NCBI GenBank assembly: GCA_900318555.1 | Contig: ONKX01000018.1 | Span: forward strand, 1-50,285 | DNA from: an uncultured Prevotellaceae bacterium | Lineage (GTDB): Bacteria; Bacteroidota; Bacteroidia; Bacteroidales; Bacteroidaceae | Length of the DNA stretch: 50,285 nucleotides | Reading direction: 5' to 3' | Part shown: in pieces, positions 7,984 to 15,181 of the stretch | Layout: each line of letters begins with the position of its first letter | Numbering within the stretch: the stretch's first letter is position 1 | Program-made: the position numbers and the translations under genes | Notes under the pieces: model-generated | The model's input: only the letters and a program-made list of their open reading frames with translations | What the model was told of the DNA's origin: nothing | Databases searched by the model: none

Positions 7984-8945
7984 AACAGCTGTGCTCCATA
8001 CTCTGCATCTTGTTGTTGACATCCTGTACGTGGGTAAAGGATGACAACGACGACTGCCCTGATGGATTCTGGCTGAACCTGCACTACACTTATAACATAC
8101 TGGATGTGGAGGCGGCACCGGAATACGTGAAGGAGGTGTCGGTCTATGTCTATGACTCTATAGGCAACTATGTTTCACGTCTGGACGTGCCGCAGACGGT
8201 TCTGGCTGCCAATGGTCATAAGGTTAGGATTGAAGGACTCCAGGAGGGCGACTACCAGTTTGTGGTGTGGAGCGGTATCAGCAACAGCCAGTATACCGTG
8301 TCAGGAGACAAAAGCACGATGGACGCATTCCGCCTGTCGCTGGCAGGCTCCTCCACAACTGTATCCACTCGTCTGACCGATGTGTACTACGGCCTTCTGA
8401 CGACCGTTCACTACGACGCCGCCTATGCCGTTCACGATGTCTGGATGATGAAGGATACCAATCAGCTGACGTGCCTATTTGTGCCGCTGTCGGGCGACGT
8501 GGCGGTCAATCCTGCCGATTACGATGTGAAGGTCGTTTCGGCCAATGGTACCATGAACGTACTGAACAAGCCTGTTTCTGCCACTCCTATTACCTACCTG
8601 CCCTTCGAACGTAACAGTGTAACGGTCGACGATTCGGAATATGGCGAGTTGCACGGTATAGGTTTCAGTCTGACGACCTTGCGTTTGATGGAAGACCTCG
8701 ACAGCCGTCTGGTCTTTCAGAAGGCTGACACCGGCGAAACAATCTTCAATATCTCGTTACCGGAATATATCGGCATGATAGGGTCATATTACACCAATCT
8801 TGGTAGTCCGCTGACCTTGCAGGAGTATCTTGACCGTCAGGACTTCTATCACATTGTATTCTTCCTCTCAGAAGATTTCAGCACGCTCATCCGTCTGGAT
8901 GTCAACAGTTGGCGACTGAGGGCTAAAAATCACTTAAAGCTTTGA
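7947..8945 (+). CDS. FimB/Mfa2-family fimbrial anchor lipoprotein
   Basis: 332 residues with a lipobox LLTSC (Cys about 27). DDCPDGFWLNLHYTYN just after it and the following YVKEVSVYVYDSIGNYVSR and LQEGDYQFVVWSG are hallmark patterns of the FimB/Mfa2 family, which anchors and limits the length of type V pili at the outer membrane. The gene starts inside the last 37 bp of the pilin gene in another frame, so its translation is probably coupled to the pilin. The next gene starts 5 bp after the stop. Confidence 0.85.
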   Translation: MDSKRPHKYCALKQLCSILCILLLTSCTWVKDDNDDCPDGFWLNLHYTYNILDVEAAPEYVKEVSVYVYDSIGNYVSRLDVPQTVLAANGHKVRIEGLQEGDYQFVVWSGISNSQYTVSGDKSTMDAFRLSLAGSSTTVSTRLTDVYYGLLTTVHYDAAYAVHDVWMMKDTNQLTCLFVPLSGDVAVNPADYDVKVVSANGTMNVLNKPVSATPITYLPFERNSVTVDDSEYGELHGIGFSLTTLRLMEDLDSRLVFQKADTGETIFNISLPEYIGMIGSYYTNLGSPLTLQEYLDRQDFYHIVFFLSEDFSTLIRLDVNSWRLRAKNHLKL

Positions 8946-8949
8946 CACT

Positions 8950-10824
8950 GTGAAACGTTTTACCTCATCCTGCTTCGCACTGATTCTTCAGGTCTTTGCC
9001 ATTGTCGCGCTGACGGCTTGCCAGATGGACGATGGCGATAACCCTGGTCGTGTCACCAAGGTGAAGGTGGGCGATGGGGTCCCTGATTTCGTTGTGACTG
9101 CCACTGACGGACAGGCACTGTCGCCGTGGTTGCTTAAGGGAAAGGTCTATGTGCTTAATTTCTTCGATACCGGTTGCCCTGACTGTCAGAAGGAATTCCC
9201 CGTGCTTCAGCAAATCTACGACAAGTATTGCGATTCGGTCACTGTCATCAACGTCCCGCGAAGCCAGACCCTCAGCGAGGTCGTTCAGTATTGGAGTGCG
9301 GAGTCACTGACCATGCCCCTCTATTCGCCTCGCGACAAGGACCTCTACTACCGTTTTGCCGACAGTGGCATCCCCCTGACATATATTGTCGATGGCAAGG
9401 GTGTCGTACAGGCCGTCTTCACCGATTCTCCATTGACCGATTTCAACACCTTCGATACCGTCCTGCACCAGTTGCTTCAGACGGAGGCAGAAGCTAACGA
9501 CATGGTCAGCCTGACACTCCGGCTGAACGTGCCGGCAAACACGCGTAGTGCCGACGACACCTATTTCCAAAACGAGCATACCATCAGCCATCTCGAGCTT
9601 TTCTTCTTCGATGCCCGTACCGGAAAACTGTACAGCAAGGTTCTCGTCGACGACCTGACAAAGGACGACGATCCCTTTGACAAGACATACGATGTGACCT
9701 ACCTAGTGAAGGATCTCAGTATCCATGCAGGCGTCTATCATATCTTTGCGATTGCCAATTACCCCCAAATCCCTGACGACATCACCGATTTGGACGAGTT
9801 CCTTGATCTGACCGACTCCATTACTTACCAGTCAGGCATCGAACCTAACATCCCCGCTCAAGGATGCATCATGACCAATCGCGCAACGCAGTTGCTGGAT
9901 GTCAATCTGATACCCTGGGTCAACAACCCCTATTACCTTGCTATCGATATGGAACGCGTGCTGGCCAAGTTGCAGATTGGTGTGGCGAAAAACAATTTCG
10001 AGTTGAAGCACAATGGCCGGAAATATGCCGACATCAACATTACCAACTACAAGCTGGTCAATCTCAACCGCCAGTATTATCTGTTCCAGCATAAGGATGC
10101 CATGAGTGACCTCGGACGGCAGCCCGATTTCCGCTTGCCCGACAATTACGCCGACTGCGACGAGCAGGATGGACAATACATCGTCGACCCCTATTTCTAT
10201 AGCAAGACATCCAATCAGCGCGATGCTACCAAGTTCAAGGACATTTATGCCTCGTGGTACGGAGCATTCACTACCGAGAATTTCGCGTCCATCCCTGCGG
10301 CAGGCAATTACGGCTATGTGTATATCCTCGAGAACACGTCGTTCCGCACGAGCCAGAAGAATGGTTATTCGCCAGGCATCGTCTTCAAGGCTGCCGTAAG
10401 CCCGCTCTTTGTCTATCTCTACGACGACAAGACACATACGCTGGTCGAGGAATACCGTGCAGAATATTGGTCGCACACCATCTATCTATACAATTACAAT
10501 TTCTATGGTTCCATCCAGGCTGTCAATGTGGCCAGCGGACTACGGCTCGACGAGCTGGAGACCTATACCGATGCCCAGTTGAAAACCTATGGCATCAAGC
10601 AGTGTAAGTTCAATATGGGTGTCTATGAGACCTTCTATACCTACTGGATTCGCCACCGCAACAATACCGATGACCCCATGGCGTCGATGGGCTATGGTGT
10701 TGTTCGCAACAACTACTACAAGATTGTCGTCTCCGGTGTCAGCGGCATTGGCAACAGCGAGATCCTTCCCGAAATCATGCGCGACAACTACCCCAACACT
10801 TACACCGACGTAGTTGTAGAATGA
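8950..10824 (+). CDS. Fusion lipoprotein: TlpA-like thioredoxin domain + Mfa1-like fimbrial subunit
   Basis: 624 residues from a GTG start (the signal peptide begins at once and no ATG is available). Lipobox LTAC gives a lipid Cys at 24. Residues ~38-178 form a thioredoxin/TlpA fold: GVPDFVVTATDG, the redox pair GCPDC (Cys76, Cys79), and GIPLTYIVD carrying the cis-proline. Residues ~185-624 are an Mfa1-like pilin clearly related to the pilin at 6496 (YHIFAIAN, MTNRA, MERVLAKLQI, YIVDPYFYSKT, GYGVVRNNYYKIVVSGVS). Both proteins carry TRS followed by A/V and acidic residues (NTR-SADD, Arg199 here), the expected pilin maturation site, so the thioredoxin sits where a propeptide would be. The end (NTYTDVVVE) lacks the C-terminal donor strand seen in the other pilin. 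A tip or accessory subunit is inferred. Confidence 0.85.
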   Translation: MKRFTSSCFALILQVFAIVALTACQMDDGDNPGRVTKVKVGDGVPDFVVTATDGQALSPWLLKGKVYVLNFFDTGCPDCQKEFPVLQQIYDKYCDSVTVINVPRSQTLSEVVQYWSAESLTMPLYSPRDKDLYYRFADSGIPLTYIVDGKGVVQAVFTDSPLTDFNTFDTVLHQLLQTEAEANDMVSLTLRLNVPANTRSADDTYFQNEHTISHLELFFFDARTGKLYSKVLVDDLTKDDDPFDKTYDVTYLVKDLSIHAGVYHIFAIANYPQIPDDITDLDEFLDLTDSITYQSGIEPNIPAQGCIMTNRATQLLDVNLIPWVNNPYYLAIDMERVLAKLQIGVAKNNFELKHNGRKYADINITNYKLVNLNRQYYLFQHKDAMSDLGRQPDFRLPDNYADCDEQDGQYIVDPYFYSKTSNQRDATKFKDIYASWYGAFTTENFASIPAAGNYGYVYILENTSFRTSQKNGYSPGIVFKAAVSPLFVYLYDDKTHTLVEEYRAEYWSHTIYLYNYNFYGSIQAVNVASGLRLDELETYTDAQLKTYGIKQCKFNMGVYETFYTYWIRHRNNTDDPMASMGYGVVRNNYYKIVVSGVSGIGNSEILPEIMRDNYPNTYTDVVVE

Positions 10825-10855
10825 TTTTTTCCGCCTCCGCGACTTCTACCACCCC
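10825..10855. other. Short gap after the fimbrial operon
   Basis: A T run follows the stop at 10824, but no clear hairpin terminator was found before the dispersed element begins at 10856. Confidence 0.4.
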
Positions 10856-11220
10856 TTGTCACGCGATAGTCAACCAAAATCTGAAAACGTCAGCATGTTC
10901 GTCAATAACGCAACCTTATTTGCGCTAAACCTTGCCTTATTGAAAAATACTCCGAAAGAAATTTTGAATAGTCCAAGAGTATTTTCGATTACTCCGAAAG
11001 TATTGCCGCTAACGCCTTCCCTGCTTACCGTCGCTCTCCTCCCTGCTGTCGGCTTGACACTTCCCTGCTCTCGGCCGGACAGCAGGGAGCAGAACGCCGT
11101 TAAGCCCGTAAGGTGACGAGTCAATGTCAAATTGCTCGTCAATAACCCTGGGTTATTTGTGAATAAGTGCCACTTATTTCTGAATAAGAGCCACTTGTTT
11201 TCCGAGAAGTGGCACTTGTT
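10856..11220. repeat. Dispersed element, copy 1: palindrome arrays with strict 21-bp period around a hairpin core
   Basis: Three parts. The left end (TTGTCACGCGATAGTCAACC, 10856-10875) is shared with copy 2. Array A has 17-bp AT-flanked, often palindromic units starting at 10904, 10925, 10946, 10967 and 10988, each separated by 4 bases. The core (~11009-11120) contains CCCTGCTCTC / GGACAGCAGGG. Array B has units at 11141, 11162, 11183 and 11204 (AATAACCCTGGGTTATT, AATAAGTGCCACTTATT, AATAAGAGCCACTTGTT, GAGAAGTGGCACTTGTT). The 21-bp step equals two helical turns. A minus-strand frame (11223-10870, 117 codons) reads it as 7-residue repeats, but copy 2 has stops in that frame, so a protein is doubtful. 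Confidence 0.85.
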
Positions 11221-11247
11221 CATTCATTAGAGATACTCGAAAAGATG

Positions 11248-11287
11248 GAAGATATGTGGAAGAGAAAATTGTCTCTTCCATCTTCCG
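11248..11287. repeat. Inverted repeat (GGAAGAGA/TCTCTTCC)
   Basis: GGAAGATATGTGGAAGAGA, a 6-base loop, then TCTCTTCCATCTTCC: a hairpin with a 4-base bulge. A related stretch, GGAAGATGGAAGAGA, recurs near 11326. Function unknown; there is no T run for a terminator. Confidence 0.6.
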
Positions 11288-11382
11288 AATAGTAAGTAAA
11301 TACAGGCAATACGAGCATTTTTGTGGAAGATGGAAGAGAATTTACAATATTTTTTTCTAACCTTTACTCTGCTCTCTGCTAA

Positions 11383-11460
11383 CTGCTGTCGGCTTGACAC
11401 TTCCCTGCTGTCGGCTGTACAGCAGGGAGCAGAGCGCCGTCCAGCCAGTAAGGTGAAGAG
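11383..11460. repeat. Partial third copy of the dispersed element's core
   Basis: This 78-bp stretch aligns without gaps to 11043-11120 of copy 1. It keeps CCCTGCTGTC...ACAGCAGGG and AGTAAGGTGA but lacks both 21-bp arrays. It shows that the hairpin core can occur on its own. Confidence 0.8.
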
Positions 11461-11555
11461 ACTGACTTTTGAGCTGATGGGGTTTGCGTTTTGGCTGAAA
11501 AAACGCTGGCAGAGGGGGAGGGAACAAAAGAAAAAGAAGAAAAAGTTGCGGAAAA

Positions 11556-11588
11556 GTTGCGATTATTAAGAAAAATGTACTATCTTTG
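11556..11588 (+). promoter_or_regulatory. Promoter for the structured leader and restriction operon
   Basis: GTTG (11556-11559), a 21-base spacer, TATCTTTG (11581-11588). The -7 element is perfect and the -33 element has one mismatch to TTTG. The first codon of the next gene is 330 bases downstream, leaving a long leader. Confidence 0.65.
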
Positions 11589-11589
11589 C

Positions 11590-11870
11590 AAGCAAGTATC
11601 GGTAAATCGTCGTAAACGACGTAAGGCTGATTCCCTGAGTGCAGGGTGCCGGTATGACATTGAGGGTAAAACAATAACAGCATTAGCTGATTATTCGGCA
11701 TATCTTGAAACCTAGGAAATTTCAATGATTAGAATTGCCATAATAGTCACTAGTTCTGCACCTAAGGGTGTGGACATGACTTATCTGGCAATTCGGGCAA
11801 TCCTAGGGCCTCAAGATATGGATAAGGCGGTTCACGCCTTTTCTATGTTCTGAGGTCTCTTTGGTTTTGT
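11590..11870 (+). ncRNA. Structured leader RNA or non-coding RNA ahead of the restriction-modification genes
   Basis: About 280 nt with many helices found by eye. A three-way junction is closed by GTATCGG (11596-11602)/CCGGTAT (11649-11655) and holds hairpins CGTCG-TAAA-CGACG (11608-11621) and CCCTG-AGTG-CAGGG (11633-11646). CAGC-ATTA-GCTG lies at 11678-11689. A long hairpin, 11732-11794, has GAATTGCCA/TGGCAATTC, then AGTCA/TGACT, then TCTGCACC-TAAG-GGTGTGGA. A 47-nt hairpin, 11809-11855, pairs CCTCA/TGAGG and AAGGCG/CGCCTT with 8 of the 10 positions between. It lacks the signature sequences of RNase P RNA and tmRNA. Known riboswitch cores were not recognised. No internal promoter is seen, so it probably forms the 5' leader of the next gene, or a separate RNA ending after the last hairpin. 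Confidence 0.6.
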
Positions 11871-11920
11871 CCGTTTACAAAGCCCGTTAAGTCAGTGAGT
11901 GCCAATAACCGAATATTACT

Positions 11921-14900
11921 ATGCTATTTCAGAAGACTATTCTCAAGAAATACTTGGGTCTGATAGATGAAGAAGTTGTCAGTGTGGCTTGGAAACAGTT
12001 TCAGGCTTATTTTCTTGATGAACAGATACAAGCCAATATCCAACAATCGAAAGAGGAACAATTCCAGGAAGGTTTTCTTCGTGAGTTGTTTGTTAAGGTG
12101 TTAGGCTATACGCTTAATCCCTCGCCAGACTTCAACCTTATTACGGAGAAAAAGAATGAGACAAACTCGAAGAAAGCTGATGGCGCTATTCAGAAAGATG
12201 GTAGGGTGATAGGCGTGATAGAACTGAAAGACCATAAGACCACTGACCTCTCGAAGGTAGAGCCTCAGGCATTCAACTATAAAAGCCAGCATCCTGATGC
12301 ACGTTATGTTGTAATCTCCAATTTCGAGAAGCTTCGTCTTTATTTAGACAATGCTGTAGAGTATCGCGAATGGAACCTGTTTCATCTGACGGAAGAGGAT
12401 TTCCGCGAGTTGTATCTTTGTCTCGCTTGGAAGCAGGTTGAGCGAGGTATGGCTTTACAGATAAAGCAGGAGTCTGTGTCGAGTGAAGATCAGATTACGA
12501 AAGCACTCTACAAAGACTATTCGCAATTCAAACGAGTGCTTTTTGCTGATATCCTGAAGCTGAATCCAACCCCAGAGGGAAAGGATGAAAAAGAATGGAA
12601 ACTGCTTCTTTTTAAGAAGACACAGAAACTTCTTGATCGTCTGCTGTTTATCTTCTTTTCTGAAGATTGTGGACTTCTGCCTCCCAATTCGATGGTGCAG
12701 ATAATCGACCAGTGGGAGAGCCTCAAAGAGATGGACGAATATCGTCCTTTCTACGACAGAGTGAAGAAGTACTTCGGCTACATGAATACTGGCTTTCAAG
12801 GCAAGAAATATGAGATATTTGCCTATAATGGTGGACTTTTCAAACCAGACGAGGTACTTGACAATATCAAGATTAGCGACGACCTGTTGGTAGAACATAC
12901 CCGTAAACTGTCAGAATACGACTTTGAGAGCGATGTGGATGTAAACATCTTGGGCCACATCTTTGAGAATTCGCTTTCCGAGATTGAAGAGGTTACTCAG
13001 CAAATCAACAATGGTGCAGCACCACAAACCTCGAAACGTAAGCAGGATGGCGTATTCTATACCCCTCAGTATATCACAAAATACATTGTAGAGAATACCG
13101 TTGGTCGTCTTTGTGCAGAGAAGAAACAGCAGTTAAACATTGTTGAGGATGAGTATTTCTCAGATCAGCGTCGCCAGATGCAAACAAAGAAGCGACTGTT
13201 AGATCAGTTGCATCAATATCGTGATTGGTTGCTCCAGATTACGATCCTCGATCCGGCCTGTGGTAGTGGTGCTTTCCTGAATGCTGCCTTGCAGTTCCTG
13301 ATGGCTGAACATAAGTTGATTGACGAGATGGAGGCAAAAGTGGCTGGCTCTGCTATCGTATTCCAGGATGTGGAGAACAGCATCTTAGAGCATAACCTCT
13401 ATGGCGTTGACATCAACGAAGAGAGTGTAGAGATAGCCCAGTTAGCTCTATGGCTGCGAACTGCAAAACCACACCGTAAACTGAACTCACTCAATGAGAA
13501 TATCAAATGTGGAAACTCCCTGATTAGCGATCCAGCTATTGCAGGCGAAAAAGCCTTCAACTGGCAAGAGCAATTCCCCAAGGTGTTCGAAAAAGGAGGC
13601 TTCGATGTGGTGATTGGTAATCCGCCGTATGTGAGAATCCAAGGGATAAAATCTAGCCAGGAGATAGAATCTTATTTTTTTGAAAATACGTTCCAATCAG
13701 CAAAAGGAAGGTATGATTTATATATTTTGTTTATTGAACAGGCACTAAATTTGATTAAAGATAAAGGATTGGCATCATACATCCTGCCACATAATTTCAT
13801 GACAGGTAATCTTGGTGCTGGAATCCGTGAACTTCTATCGAATAAGCATCTTGTGGAAGAGATTGTCCATTTTGGATCACATCTTGTATTTGAGGAAGCG
13901 TTGACATATACATGTATTATCAAATTATCAAAAGATAATGATGTAATTCGTTTTGCCTCAATCAATCCAAAAGATTTGAATCAGGAGATTCCATTTGAAA
14001 GTATAGATTATAGTTGTTTAGGAAAAGAAAAATGGAATCTGACAAACGCCTCGAATAAAGTTATCTTAGACAAAATATCTGAGGAGAAACATCATGTTTC
14101 AGACTTCTTCTCTAATGTGGGACGAGGTATCGTCACAGGGATGGATGATTGCTTCATTATGACTGGCACTATTTCTAATGGGCTTTTTTCTGGTTATTCG
14201 AAAGCATTAAAGGAGAATGTTCAGATTGAAGCAGAATTGATGAAACCTATTTTGATGGGCAATAGTGTTCATGCTTATTCTGAACTTTATGCAGAACAAT
14301 ATGTTCTTTATCCTCATATTATTAAGGATGGAAGGACAGAGGTTATGAAGGAAGAATTATTGGAAAGTTCATTCCCTCTTGCATATTCTTACCTATTGAA
14401 CTTTAAAGAAACACTTGTTGCTAAGAAAGTCAAATATAAGACAAATCCTCAATATTGGTATAGTTTGCATAACTCACGTGATATGTCTTTATTTATTGAG
14501 AGGAAGATTATAACTCCATATTTAGCAAATAAATGTCAGATGAGCATAGATAATTATGGGGGGATGTTTACAAACGACAAATGTTCTATTTTAAAACTAA
14601 GTCCCCAATATGTAAACTTATACCTGCCTTATCTTGCAATTTTAAATTCCAAGTTGTGCTGGTTCTTTATAGCAAATACTAGTTCAGAATTTGCAGGAGG
14701 TTATTTCGTCTTTTCTAATCTTTTTTTAAACCCATTCCCAATACCAGATTTGACTCAGGATGAGAATAAAGAAATAACAACATCTTTATCTGCTATAGCG
14801 GAAGCTATGCTCTCCCTCAATTCCCAACTTCAGGAGAAACGCAGTCGTTTCCTTCGTCGTTTGGGTGAGAACTTTGATGGCATAAAGAAAACAACAGCTT

Positions 14901-15133
14901 TACAGACGTTTGACCAGTTAGACTTCAAAGGCTTTGTGTCAGAACTAAAGAAACAGAAGATCAAACTCTCATTGGTTCAGCAAGATGAATGGGAAGATTA
15001 CTTCAATCAATATCGTCAAGCCTGCCATGAACTCTTAGAACAGATAAAGGCTACAGACAACGAGATAGACCAGCGAGTGTTCGACCTCTATGGTCTTACA
15101 CCAGAAGAACGTGAAATTGTAATTGCACAATAG
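11921..15133 (+). CDS. Type IIG restriction-modification enzyme (N6-adenine methylase with nuclease domain)
   Basis: 1070 residues, a full-length single-chain enzyme. The N-terminal PD-(D/E)XK nuclease is marked by ADG (Asp87) and IELK (Glu101, Lys103). A helical connector leads to FYTPQYITKYIVE (about 385). Methylase motif I is LDPACGSGAF (Asp444 onward), then GVDINEESVEIAQLALWL (motif II), and motif IV GNPPYV at 567-571, typical of gamma-class N6-adenine methylases. The C-terminal third should be the target-recognition domain (TaqI_C-like), with a coiled tail. It should both methylate and cut one DNA target, which the sequence cannot reveal. The DNA from about 13650 to 14780, covering much of the recognition part, is visibly more AT-rich than its flanks, as expected if recognition domains were exchanged. 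Confidence 0.88.
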   Translation: MLFQKTILKKYLGLIDEEVVSVAWKQFQAYFLDEQIQANIQQSKEEQFQEGFLRELFVKVLGYTLNPSPDFNLITEKKNETNSKKADGAIQKDGRVIGVIELKDHKTTDLSKVEPQAFNYKSQHPDARYVVISNFEKLRLYLDNAVEYREWNLFHLTEEDFRELYLCLAWKQVERGMALQIKQESVSSEDQITKALYKDYSQFKRVLFADILKLNPTPEGKDEKEWKLLLFKKTQKLLDRLLFIFFSEDCGLLPPNSMVQIIDQWESLKEMDEYRPFYDRVKKYFGYMNTGFQGKKYEIFAYNGGLFKPDEVLDNIKISDDLLVEHTRKLSEYDFESDVDVNILGHIFENSLSEIEEVTQQINNGAAPQTSKRKQDGVFYTPQYITKYIVENTVGRLCAEKKQQLNIVEDEYFSDQRRQMQTKKRLLDQLHQYRDWLLQITILDPACGSGAFLNAALQFLMAEHKLIDEMEAKVAGSAIVFQDVENSILEHNLYGVDINEESVEIAQLALWLRTAKPHRKLNSLNENIKCGNSLISDPAIAGEKAFNWQEQFPKVFEKGGFDVVIGNPPYVRIQGIKSSQEIESYFFENTFQSAKGRYDLYILFIEQALNLIKDKGLASYILPHNFMTGNLGAGIRELLSNKHLVEEIVHFGSHLVFEEALTYTCIIKLSKDNDVIRFASINPKDLNQEIPFESIDYSCLGKEKWNLTNASNKVILDKISEEKHHVSDFFSNVGRGIVTGMDDCFIMTGTISNGLFSGYSKALKENVQIEAELMKPILMGNSVHAYSELYAEQYVLYPHIIKDGRTEVMKEELLESSFPLAYSYLLNFKETLVAKKVKYKTNPQYWYSLHNSRDMSLFIERKIITPYLANKCQMSIDNYGGMFTNDKCSILKLSPQYVNLYLPYLAILNSKLCWFFIANTSSEFAGGYFVFSNLFLNPFPIPDLTQDENKEITTSLSAIAEAMLSLNSQLQEKRSRFLRRLGENFDGIKKTTALQTFDQLDFKGFVSELKKQKIKLSLVQQDEWEDYFNQYRQACHELLEQIKATDNEIDQRVFDLYGLTPEEREIVIAQ

Positions 15134-15181
15134 AAGCATTGTGTTATCTTAATGAAAATGAATTAACTAAAACACCATATT

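Noticed and set aside
10904-11220. CRISPR array
   Set aside because: The 21-bp step is too short, the units themselves vary while linkers are only 4 bp, and no cas gene is near.
11491-11715. 74-codon Lys/Glu-rich open frame before the restriction operon
   Set aside because: It crosses the promoter at 11556-11588 and the three-way-junction RNA, and its residues reflect A/G-rich DNA.
11590-11870. RNase P RNA, tmRNA or group I/II intron
   Set aside because: The conserved sequences of these RNAs (such as GAGGAAAGTCC of RNase P, the tmRNA ends, or a domain V hairpin) are absent.
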